Shown here: in pieces, positions 1 through 6,185 of the stretch
How positions within the stretch are numbered: position 1 is the stretch's first letter
How the letters are laid out: the number at the start of each line of letters is the position of its first letter
Assembly: GCA_945896765.1 (NCBI GenBank)
Contig: CAMDEL010000057.1
Span: forward strand, 1 to 8,595
Direction: 5' to 3'
Origin: Singulisphaera sp. GP187
GTDB lineage: Bacteria; Planctomycetota; Phycisphaerae; Phycisphaerales; SM1A02
Length of the DNA stretch: 8,595 nt
Translations under genes and position numbers: made by a program
The notes under the pieces: generated by a model
The model's database searches: none
The model's input: the letters and a program-made list of their open reading frames with translations, nothing else
What the model was told of the DNA's origin: nothing

Positions 1-150
1 TCTAAGGAGTCTGAACTAGCGAATAAAGAAAAAGCCAAAAAAGCAAAGGCCAAGAAAGCTCTCAAAGCCAAGAAGGCGAAGAAAGCTAAAAAGGCAAAAG
101 AGGCTCTTGAAGACGACGATGATGACGATATCGAAGAGAACGATATTTAA
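1..150 (+). CDS. C-terminal end of an unidentified protein with a Lys/Ala-rich and acidic tail (5' part outside window)
   Basis: The first frame is open from base 1 to a TAA at 148-150 and gives the last 49 residues of a protein. They are a run of KKA/KAK-type repeats (roughly residues 9-34 of the visible part), then six consecutive Asp, then a short tail ending EENDI. Alternating Lys/Ala stretches are typical of disordered or helical nucleic-acid-binding tails, and the acidic patch after it could neutralise the basic segment. No catalytic or family-defining motif is visible, so the function cannot be named. The gene converges on the secretion operon (stop codons 61 nt apart) and is probably a separate transcription unit. 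The reading frame is supported by its composition and clean stop. The low complexity leaves some doubt. Confidence 0.6.
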   Translation, partial: SKESELANKEKAKKAKAKKALKAKKAKKAKKAKEALEDDDDDDIEENDI

Positions 151-211
151 TTCAGTCCGTCACGAAGTCCTTTTCATCTTTTCCCAATACGCTTTTTTTT
201 AGCGATAAAAT

Positions 212-1414
212 CTATTTCTCTGGCGGATCTAAGTCGATACGAGCAATATTCAATGTGCTACGTCCAGGTTGAACCACAAGAATCACAGATCTGGTGCCTC
301 GACCGATCGGGATCCAGAGAGACTCAATGATGGCGGTGCTTTGAGCGGCATCTTTCGAACCACCTTCAACCGGTGCTGATTCGACAGAGAGTTGCTTGGT
401 GCTGGTCGTCACAATCTGTGTCGAGGAAATCGCCATTGCCGCGGAGCAACTCGGACTCGTCAAAGCAATCCGATTATTCAGGGGATTCCAAATTGCCATT
501 CGACTGAATCGAGGATGGAAAAAATACAGTCTTTGATCAGAAGATTCCCCACCAGTGCGCAGAGGAATCACAGTTTGATACGCCATTCGAGCATCAGCTC
601 GCCATGAGAGATCAATCGAAATAATCGGCGTCATGCTGATGGTCTGCGAGATTGGGAATGCGCAGGCCGCAAGCACGCCATCGCGTAATCGAAAGGCATA
701 TAGAAATTTCCCGTCGGAGGAAAAACTTGGAGTGAGCCACGATCCATCTTGCGGTGGGGGAATTTCTTGGATCACATCGCCGCGCTTCACGAGAATCGAG
801 AATTTTTCCACATTGCGTCGTCGATGACACCAAGCAATTTCACCTGTTGGGCCAAGCGACGCAAATGCGTTGACGTCCTCATCGGCAATAAGCCATGTGG
901 GTTCGCCTCCTTGCCAACTGACTTTTCCGATCCAGCGAGCGCCATCCAATCGTGGGCTTTCCACCAGAAAACCCTGAGAATCGCAAGATCGCCCAATCAG
1001 CAAGTCACTGCCCGCAACAGCGAGCAGGGGTGTGCTCGCATCAGCGCACAATGGAGAAATCGCAATCCGTCCCGCATCTGGCACTCCACCATCCACAGAT
1101 GCAAGCAATGTTGGCCAATCTGCTGCACTCGAAATTTGCACTGCAGCCCAACAACCATCAGGCGAAAGTATGGGCAGCGCAAAGCCGTCGTACTCGACGG
1201 TCCTGATGTGCGCAAATTGAAACCGAATTCGTGTGTCACTATTACTGAAAGGTTTTGTGACACTTTGCTCTGCAGCAGAAGTGTCGCCAGTGATTTTCCC
1301 AGCGGGAGAGCCACTCGCACAGCCAATTGAAGTCGACACACACAGGAGGGCAACGAGCAGCGTCACCGTCAGCGATCGTCGAACCCGCCGCAATTCATGC
1401 GGTTGATTGCGCAT
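212..1414 (-). CDS. Predicted lipoprotein with beta-propeller-like (PD40/TolB-type) repeats, last gene of the secretion operon
   Basis: A 400-residue protein. It has a basic N-region (RRVRR at 9-13), a hydrophobic core (about 15-30) and a lipobox-like end at 29-32 (SIGC), so Cys32 would be lipidated and the mature protein exported. Several segments resemble the strand-turn of PD40/WD40-like blades: LSPDGCW at 83-89, LGPTGEIAW at 187-195 and FSSDGKFLYA at 231-240. The rest is beta-rich without an obvious enzyme motif. ATG at 1414 lies 5 nt after the gspD stop (TAA at 1420-1422). An AAGG lies just upstream with unusually short spacing, so translation is probably coupled to gspD. The position invites a role as a pilotin or secretin-associated lipoprotein, but classical pilotins are far smaller and helical, so this is speculation. 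It could equally be an unrelated surface protein. The CDS and the lipoprotein signal are well supported; the function is unknown. Confidence 0.82.
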   Translation of the reverse strand: MRNQPHELRRVRRSLTVTLLVALLCVSTSIGCASGSPAGKITGDTSAAEQSVTKPFSNSDTRIRFQFAHIRTVEYDGFALPILSPDGCWAAVQISSAADWPTLLASVDGGVPDAGRIAISPLCADASTPLLAVAGSDLLIGRSCDSQGFLVESPRLDGARWIGKVSWQGGEPTWLIADEDVNAFASLGPTGEIAWCHRRRNVEKFSILVKRGDVIQEIPPPQDGSWLTPSFSSDGKFLYAFRLRDGVLAACAFPISQTISMTPIISIDLSWRADARMAYQTVIPLRTGGESSDQRLYFFHPRFSRMAIWNPLNNRIALTSPSCSAAMAISSTQIVTTSTKQLSVESAPVEGGSKDAAQSTAIIESLWIPIGRGTRSVILVVQPGRSTLNIARIDLDPPEK

Positions 1415-1419
1415 CAGCC

Positions 1420-4395
1420 TTATGGGTTTGAAGGTTCGATCGGCGCAATAGGATCAACCGGCTTTCCACCAGTCTTGTCTGGCATAATCAACTTATGCTT
1501 TTCAACCATTTTTTCAGTTTCGGAGTTGAGAGGCTTCGAAAGAACTTCGAGGCGTTCTCGCTCATCGGCATTGAAGTTTGTGTCATTCTCTTCTGGAGTA
1601 TCCACAACGGTTGGTGTCACAAAGATCAGCAGTTCTTTACTCGATGAATTTGAATTCTTGTTGCTAAAAAAGAAATCGAGAATTGGAATATCGCCAAGAA
1701 TTGGGAATCCGTTCGATTCTTTGGCTTGAGATTCCACGCGAACTCCGCTGATGCACACAGTCTGTTCATTTTTGACTGTGATTATCGTATTTGTAGATCG
1801 TCTAGAAATCACGGGGTTGCCGCTTCCCCCAACATTGAGAGCCGAGGTTGTGTTGACATTCGAGAGCAGCACTTTAATTTCCATGGCCACATTCTTTTCT
1901 TTCGTAATGCGTGGTCGCACATTCAAGCCAATACCGACTGGAATCTGATCGAAACTGGATGTTGTTCCGCCACCGGTAGTTCCACCAGTTGTGGATCCTG
2001 TAAGGAATGGAACGTCATCGCCTGCAAAGAATTCCGCCAACTGATTGTCGCTGGTAAAGACTCGAGGTTGTTGCAGAATTCGAACGGAAGTATCTCGTTG
2101 AAGTGCTTGCAAAATGACGGTCGCATCAACACCGAAAGTGAAGTTTGAAGTGTTCAGATCTCCAGGAAAAATATTGTCCTTACTGCCTTCAAATTTTGCG
2201 TTATCGATGACAACTGCATTGTTGGGATTCGCAGGTTTAATGCTTCCGCTTGGTCCAAATTGAATTCCCATAGCAAAGAGATCACCGAGTTCGACTTCAG
2301 CCAAGATGCTCGAAATCATGACCTGTCTTCCAGGCTGATCAAGTTCAGCGATGAGCGTCAGAACTGCAGTCTGTATCTCAGGAGTAGCAAGAACCAGAAG
2401 CGAGTTTTGGTTTGCATTTGGAACAACACGACTCTTGCCGATGACCGCGCTGACTTCGGTGGACTCCGCACCATTTGCGCCGCCTCGCGCATTCTGCCAT
2501 GGAAATTCAATCGTTGTGCCGGCGGTCGTTCCTCCAGATCCTGCGCCAGTACCTGCGGTATTCGATGAGTCTGTGGCTCCTCCAGCATCGAAAGCCGAAC
2601 TTGGATCGGAGACACCTTGCTCAGGCGCAGTAATCCCTGCACCAGATCCACTCTCAGCGAGCAATGCGTTAATAATTTCAGCAAGTGAAACCGCGCTCGC
2701 ATATTTCAGCTGAACATTTGTCGGCATTCCAACGGTCAGAGGCGTGTCGATTTTCGCGAGCAATTCGTCAAGCCACACAAAGTTGTCTGGAGTCTTGGTG
2801 ACAATGATCAGACGATTTGAATCCGGATACGCCTCGATTCGAAAGATATTCGCCACGGCAACATCCGCACCTGAGTCGCCGCCGCCACCACCACCACCAC
2901 CCGCAAGTCGGGTTGCTCCGCCTCGTGCGCCTTGTGAGCGACTCGCGGCTCCCGATTCGAGCAGTGACTGCAATAGATCTTTCACCTTCAGTGGGTCGGT
3001 GTACTTCAGGTCGTATGACTTAAAAATTGCCCCATTTTTTGTTGGAGGAATATCCCACGATATTGAAATCATCTCGCCAATCTTGGCCAGTGTGTTTGGA
3101 TCAGATCGGACTGTGATGGAGTTTGTTGCAGCAAGAACTGTGACAACAAGCGTTGGTCCATCAGCACCACCAGCAGCAGGCGCAGCGGGTTGATTTGGAT
3201 TCTGACCTGGTCTTTGATTTTGTCGAGCAGGTGTTCGTCCTGCGGATGCAGTGCTTCCAGAACCAGAAAAGATTGCTGTGATCGCATCCGAGACAAGTGT
3301 TGCATCAGCATTTCGAAGGCGAAATGTCTCGGTTCGAGTGTCGGAAAACGGCGAGACATCCAAAACATTGATGATGTCCTGACAGCGTTTGGCTAACCCT
3401 ACGTCGCCCTCAAGAATGATCTGATTTGAATTGTTGTCGACATCCAACTTCGCATAATCGGGCATCGAAGAACTCAAACGGTCATAGATCGATTGAGCGC
3501 GCGTATTTTCAATGCCAAAAATCTTAATGACAACTTGACCATTTTCTTCAAGGCGCAAAACGTCGACAGATGGTCCAAGGACCACCGCAGGTTGCAATTT
3601 CCCTACATTTGTCAGCATGTCCACCATGATCAGTTCATCTGTCTCGACCACGCCGATGTCATTCAGTCGAAATGCCTGGAAAATTAACTCGAGGGCCTTG
3701 AGGCGGCTGATTGGTTTGTCGTTGAGGATGCTGATGACTTGCGTACGAAGTTGAGCAATCCTGGGAATGACAGCTTTCCCAGTGCATTCCATGATGAACG
3801 GGAACAGGTCTTCGACTTTCGTTTCTTTGAAATTGATCATGACAGTTTCAGTCATGTCAACTTGTCTTCGATCTGAGCGAAACTGGCGGATGATCGGTGG
3901 TGTTGCTGTATTTAGCAGAGTGAGATCCGCAGCAGGTTGAGCGTTGTTGATATCAACATCAATTGGTACTTCTGCTGGTGGCGCGGCCTGCGCTACTGGT
4001 GCAACTGGAACTGGTTCAGCTGGAACTGGTGCAACTGGAACTGGCGCTACTGGAACTGGTGCAACTGGAACTGGTGCAACTGGAACTGGCACAACTGGCA
4101 CTGGCACAACAGGAACTGGCACAACTGGAACTGGCACAACTGGAACTGGCGCGACGACAGGCGCAACAGGCGCCACGACTGGTTCAACGACTGGAGCGAC
4201 GACTGGCACAACTGGCACAACTGGCACTGGCACAACAGGAACTGGCACTGGCGCGGGAACTCTGGGCTGAGAATTCGGCTGAACTCCTCGACTGGAGGGC
4301 GACTGAATCGCAGCAGTGGCAGGAAAAGCAAAAATTGAAATCGAAAGCCCAAGGTTGAGCAATTTTTTCGTGTTAGATCGATTCTGTAAACTCAA
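1420..4395 (-). CDS. gspD: Type II secretion system secretin GspD (PilQ/GspD superfamily), with Val-Pro linker and an extra N-type domain
   Basis: A 991-residue outer-membrane secretin, the multimeric channel through which folded substrates leave. It has a signal peptide (KK at 10-11, hydrophobic core about 12-25, cleavage near ATA-A) and a Val/Pro repeat tract (47-134). An N0-like domain (about 185-262) is followed by four KH-fold-like N1-type modules (about 288-347, 355-449, 458-550 and 559-687), each ending in a 'sN.ll...p......i..lD'-type strand-helix. The secretin barrel (about 690-932) carries FPILGDIPILDFFF at 897-910 and ends with the usual ELLIFVTPTVV. Gly/Ser/Thr-rich inserts lie inside modules 2, 3 and 4. 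A polar C-terminal tail (about 933-991) could be a pilotin or partner-binding S-domain. The start is TTG at 4395: no ATG or GTG lies in frame upstream before the TGA at 4462-4464, GGAG sits 8 nt before it, and it yields an intact signal peptide. The family call is very secure. GspD rather than PilQ is preferred because of the neighbouring gspK. Confidence 0.96.
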   Translation of the reverse strand: MSLQNRSNTKKLLNLGLSISIFAFPATAAIQSPSSRGVQPNSQPRVPAPVPVPVVPVPVVPVVPVVAPVVEPVVAPVAPVVAPVPVVPVPVVPVPVVPVPVVPVPVAPVPVAPVPVAPVPVAPVPAEPVPVAPVAQAAPPAEVPIDVDINNAQPAADLTLLNTATPPIIRQFRSDRRQVDMTETVMINFKETKVEDLFPFIMECTGKAVIPRIAQLRTQVISILNDKPISRLKALELIFQAFRLNDIGVVETDELIMVDMLTNVGKLQPAVVLGPSVDVLRLEENGQVVIKIFGIENTRAQSIYDRLSSSMPDYAKLDVDNNSNQIILEGDVGLAKRCQDIINVLDVSPFSDTRTETFRLRNADATLVSDAITAIFSGSGSTASAGRTPARQNQRPGQNPNQPAAPAAGGADGPTLVVTVLAATNSITVRSDPNTLAKIGEMISISWDIPPTKNGAIFKSYDLKYTDPLKVKDLLQSLLESGAASRSQGARGGATRLAGGGGGGGGDSGADVAVANIFRIEAYPDSNRLIIVTKTPDNFVWLDELLAKIDTPLTVGMPTNVQLKYASAVSLAEIINALLAESGSGAGITAPEQGVSDPSSAFDAGGATDSSNTAGTGAGSGGTTAGTTIEFPWQNARGGANGAESTEVSAVIGKSRVVPNANQNSLLVLATPEIQTAVLTLIAELDQPGRQVMISSILAEVELGDLFAMGIQFGPSGSIKPANPNNAVVIDNAKFEGSKDNIFPGDLNTSNFTFGVDATVILQALQRDTSVRILQQPRVFTSDNQLAEFFAGDDVPFLTGSTTGGTTGGGTTSSFDQIPVGIGLNVRPRITKEKNVAMEIKVLLSNVNTTSALNVGGSGNPVISRRSTNTIITVKNEQTVCISGVRVESQAKESNGFPILGDIPILDFFFSNKNSNSSSKELLIFVTPTVVDTPEENDTNFNADERERLEVLSKPLNSETEKMVEKHKLIMPDKTGGKPVDPIAPIEPSNP
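2878..2901 (-). repeat. Triplet repeat encoding an eight-glycine run in GspD
   Basis: Consecutive ccg/cca triplets on the plus strand encode Gly residues 499-506, inside the third N1-type module. This is a flexible loop, probably prone to slippage in steps of one codon. N-module loops in secretins are commonly Gly/Ser-rich. Confidence 0.75.
3994..4257 (-). repeat. Minisatellite-like in-frame repeat encoding a Val-Pro-rich tract in GspD
   Basis: About 264 bp of tandem, slightly diverged short units. On the plus strand they read as aactgg/cactgg hexamers combined into 9- and 18-base periods. On the coding strand they encode PVPV, VPVP and APVP units (residues 47-134 of GspD), with only Ala and a few Glu as other residues. 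Every unit is a multiple of three bases, so copy-number changes would keep the reading frame. The tract lies between the signal peptide and the N0 domain, so it would be an extended linker at the periplasmic entrance of the secretin. Confidence 0.9.
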
Positions 4396-4403
4396 GTCGT
4401 ATG

Positions 4404-4407
4404 CTCC
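4404..4407 (-). promoter_or_regulatory. Ribosome binding site GGAG supporting the TTG start of gspD
   Basis: Read on the minus strand, GGAG is followed by 8 nt (CATACGAC) and then TTG. It is the only good Shine-Dalgarno match near the beginning of the gspD frame and it decides the unusual start codon. Confidence 0.7.
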
Positions 4408-4435
4408 AAAGTGGGTTGAGGCAGAACTGAAACGG

Positions 4436-4465
4436 TTGAAATCAAACTCGATTGCTTGAAATCAA
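4436..4465. repeat. Two copies of the near-palindrome TTGAAATCAA, 20 bp apart, ahead of gspD
   Basis: The decamer occurs exactly at 4436-4445 and 4456-4465. Each copy has TTGA/TCAA arms around a two-base centre, and the centre-to-centre distance is 20 bp, about two helical turns. The second copy overlaps the gspC stop codon (4462-4464), and the pair lies within the only long intercistronic gap of the operon. It could be a protein-binding site or chance, as the region is A/T-rich. No promoter could be identified beside it. Confidence 0.35.
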
Positions 4466-5577
4466 CGATAAAAACTAGATTGACGTTCTCGAAGAAGACC
4501 AAACTCGCTTCGCAGGCGATCTTGGGTCGCTTGGTCAAGCCCTTGGGATTGACGCGCTCGCGCAACACGCGCAAGTGCTGCTGCGACATCGCCTTGTGAC
4601 ATCGCAGAAATCTGTTCAGGGGTGATTGGCAGCAGCGGCGAACCTTCCGGCGTGCCAGTTGCCGCAGGAGGCGGCAGTTGGGGTTGGTTGCTTCCATTCG
4701 CCCCTGCAGCAGATCTCCCAGAAGACGGCCGAGCCGATCGCGGCGCTTCTCTTTGTGCGTCTGGTGCGTCTGGGTTTGGTTCATCATTCGTATCGACAGA
4801 GGACTGTGCAGGAACAGGTGGAGCGATTGGGGCGATCGGACTTGCAGGAATTGTTCCTTGAGTTATTCCTTGAGTTATTGCTTGAGCCTGTTCGCTCGCT
4901 GCGGATTTCTCATTCGCATTCGGTACGCGGATGGTTGGAAATTTTATCGCGGAAGAACTTGAGTTCCCAGCAGTATTCAGTTTCGACATATCCGTCGGCG
5001 CCCAGACCGCTACGGAATAAATCCCACCCATATGTTCAATTCGAACATTGGTTGGTGGCTCGACTGCGATGATTTTAATTCCATTTTTTTCTTCGCCAAC
5101 CCGAATTGTCAATTCGCTTCCAAAGAAGATCATTTGACCAAGCATGCCTGTTGGCTTCGTTCCGGTGTAATCCGAGGGAGCAGATGGTGGTGGTGCTGGA
5201 GGAGGTGGTGGAGGCGCAGCAACTGGTGCAGCAGGTGGTGGGGCCGGTCTTGGTGGCGGTGATGGCATGGTGAACAAACTGCGCCCAGTGAAACGATCGG
5301 CCGAAACTTTGGCCAATGAATCATGCTTTTCAATTGCTTTGTTCATCGCTGAATTTGTCTCGCTTTGGTTCTGCGATGTCATGAGCGTGACGGCAATTGG
5401 AAACAGTCCCGCCGCAACGACCCATCCGCATATCACTACTGCGAGGAGACTTCCTATCAAAGGAATTGACCAACGGGGAGTCACTCCAAAATGAAAATCA
5501 TTTTCCTTGCGCTGATTATTCGCAGATCGTTGTCCAACCCCATTCGCGGGACTGGCAGAGTTTGCAATGTCGCTCAT
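4462..5577 (-). CDS. gspC: GspC/PilP-like inner-membrane connector protein of the type II secretion system
   Basis: 371 residues from the ATG at 5577, which overlaps the gspM stop as ATGA and has AAGG 6 nt upstream. An in-frame ATG at 5619 would add 14 residues but lacks a ribosome binding site. A cytoplasmic N-tail is followed by one membrane helix (about 38-62). A short stretch ending ADRFTGRSLF (93-102) resembles the 'sPLF'-type lead-in of GspC. A Pro/Ala-rich linker (105-136) follows, then a small beta domain (about 138-192) matching the GspC homology region / PilP fold: GMLGQMIFFG, then IKIIAVEPPTNVRIEHMGGIYSVAVW in two consecutive strands. In the family this domain touches the N0 domain of the secretin, so it would couple the inner-membrane platform to GspD, encoded next. 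A low-complexity Ser/Ala/Pro region (about 200-315) leads to a C-terminal domain (318-366) that recurs in the GspL-like protein. GspC and PilP cannot be separated cleanly from sequence alone; no PDZ domain is visible. Confidence 0.75.
   Translation of the reverse strand: MSDIANSASPANGVGQRSANNQRKENDFHFGVTPRWSIPLIGSLLAVVICGWVVAAGLFPIAVTLMTSQNQSETNSAMNKAIEKHDSLAKVSADRFTGRSLFTMPSPPPRPAPPPAAPVAAPPPPPPAPPPSAPSDYTGTKPTGMLGQMIFFGSELTIRVGEEKNGIKIIAVEPPTNVRIEHMGGIYSVAVWAPTDMSKLNTAGNSSSSAIKFPTIRVPNANEKSAASEQAQAITQGITQGTIPASPIAPIAPPVPAQSSVDTNDEPNPDAPDAQREAPRSARPSSGRSAAGANGSNQPQLPPPAATGTPEGSPLLPITPEQISAMSQGDVAAALARVARARQSQGLDQATQDRLRSEFGLLRERQSSFYR
4480..4626 (-). repeat. C-terminal domain copy 1 (in GspC), duplicated in GspL
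   Basis: Encodes residues 318-366 of the GspC-like protein. It includes EQISAMSQGDVAAALARV, then a GLD turn, then DRLRSEFGLL. A hand alignment to copy 2 gives 24 identities in 49 positions without gaps. At DNA level 4593-4616 matches 6307-6330 at 22 of 24 bases. It probably folds as a small helical hairpin: helix, GLD turn, helix. Confidence 0.85.
4854..4888 (-). repeat. Short tandem 12-base repeat inside gspC
   Basis: Two exact copies of TTCCTTGAGTTA (4854-4865 and 4866-4877) and a diverged third (4878-4888) on the plus strand. They encode repeated Q-(A/G)-I-T in the disordered linker (residues about 230-241 of GspC). In frame, and probably a recent slippage product. Confidence 0.7.
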
Positions 5578-6185
5578 GATCCGCCTTTCTGGCGCAAATT
5601 GCGTGGGGCAATTGCCCATGCTTCAGTTGAAAGTCGGATATCAACTTTCTTCTGATTTTCAATCCAGCGCAATTTGATTGAGTTGAGAGAATCGATCGAC
5701 GAACAGTTTTCAAAATCAGAGAGAACCGATCCCACACCGTCAGCAGAAATTTCGAATTGGACATCGCCGCGTATGCGTTCGATTCGACCTCCCGTGCCAG
5801 CAATCTCAGACATCGAACTTTGAGCAAGTTTTCCTGCAGAAATCGCATCATATCCGTACACGGTGATGTGATGCTTCTTCATGGTTTCGTTCACGGCCAG
5901 CGCGAGGCTCTCGGAGGTCTTCGCGAAATCATCAGGAATCTCAACGGTTCCAAATGCGATCGCCGACTGCTTTACATTCTCAGGCAGAGATTCTTGGCGT
6001 ACCGCGCCGCGTTCGAGTAATGCTTGCAGGCGGTCACCCTCTTTCGCCCATGTCCGTGCATAGTTCCAACAGTAATCATCGAGGAAAAAATAGAGCAGGC
6101 AAACACCCAGAGCGACAACTGCCATACGCCAAATTGGTTTCAGCGCCAAAAAACGAGCGGTCAGTTTTTTGTTTGTCGTGCTCAT
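5574..6185 (-). CDS. gspM: GspM/PilO-like inner-membrane assembly protein
   Basis: A 203-residue bitopic protein. It has a short basic cytoplasmic N-terminus, one membrane helix (about 18-36), a coiled-coil-like segment (about 40-65) and a periplasmic alpha/beta domain (about 85-192). The pattern fits the ferredoxin-like fold of GspM and PilO, with strands at ITVYGYDA, VQFEISADG and VDIRLSTEAW. GspM pairs with GspL in the inner-membrane platform of the secretion machine. Sequence conservation in this family is very low, so the call rests on length, topology and position directly after the GspL-like gene. The start ATG at 6185 overlaps the gspL stop as ATGA, and a weak GCAGG lies upstream, which suggests translational coupling. 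PilO would be an equally fair name. Confidence 0.7.
   Translation of the reverse strand: MSTTNKKLTARFLALKPIWRMAVVALGVCLLYFFLDDYCWNYARTWAKEGDRLQALLERGAVRQESLPENVKQSAIAFGTVEIPDDFAKTSESLALAVNETMKKHHITVYGYDAISAGKLAQSSMSEIAGTGGRIERIRGDVQFEISADGVGSVLSDFENCSSIDSLNSIKLRWIENQKKVDIRLSTEAWAIAPRNLRQKGGS
5581..5588 (-). promoter_or_regulatory. Ribosome binding site AAAGGCGG deciding the gspC start
   Basis: On the minus strand AAAGGCGG precedes the ATG at 5577 with 3 nt between (6 nt from the AAGG core). The upstream ATG at 5619 has no comparable site. This supports the shorter protein and the four-base ATGA overlap with gspM. Confidence 0.65.

Noticed and set aside
190..204. CGCT - seven T - AGCG inverted repeat between the convergent genes as a terminator
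   Set aside because: The stem is only 4 bp and the T run is the loop rather than following the stem, so it is not a credible intrinsic terminator for either strand. No other hairpin was found in 151-211.
749..1330. Plus-strand 193-residue open frame opposite the lipoprotein gene
   Set aside because: Its translation has no recognisable motif, signal or hydrophobic pattern. The minus-strand frame has a signal peptide, lipobox and blade-like repeats over the same bases.
2744..3193. Plus-strand 149-residue frame with a poly-Pro run
   Set aside because: The poly-Pro is the antisense of the poly-Gly triplet repeat in gspD. There is no independent support for a gene.
3937..4338. Long plus-strand open frames opposite the Val-Pro tract (Thr-Gly, Asn-Trp and Leu-Glu rich translations)
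   Set aside because: They arise because a tandem repeat without stop codons is open in several frames. Their composition is that of the repeat, they have no ribosome binding site, and they lie opposite a well-supported secretin.
5578..5619. Longer GspC start at ATG 5619
   Set aside because: It lacks a ribosome binding site and would overlap gspM by more than 40 bases. The ATG at 5577 has a good site and the same ATGA overlap seen at gspL/gspM.
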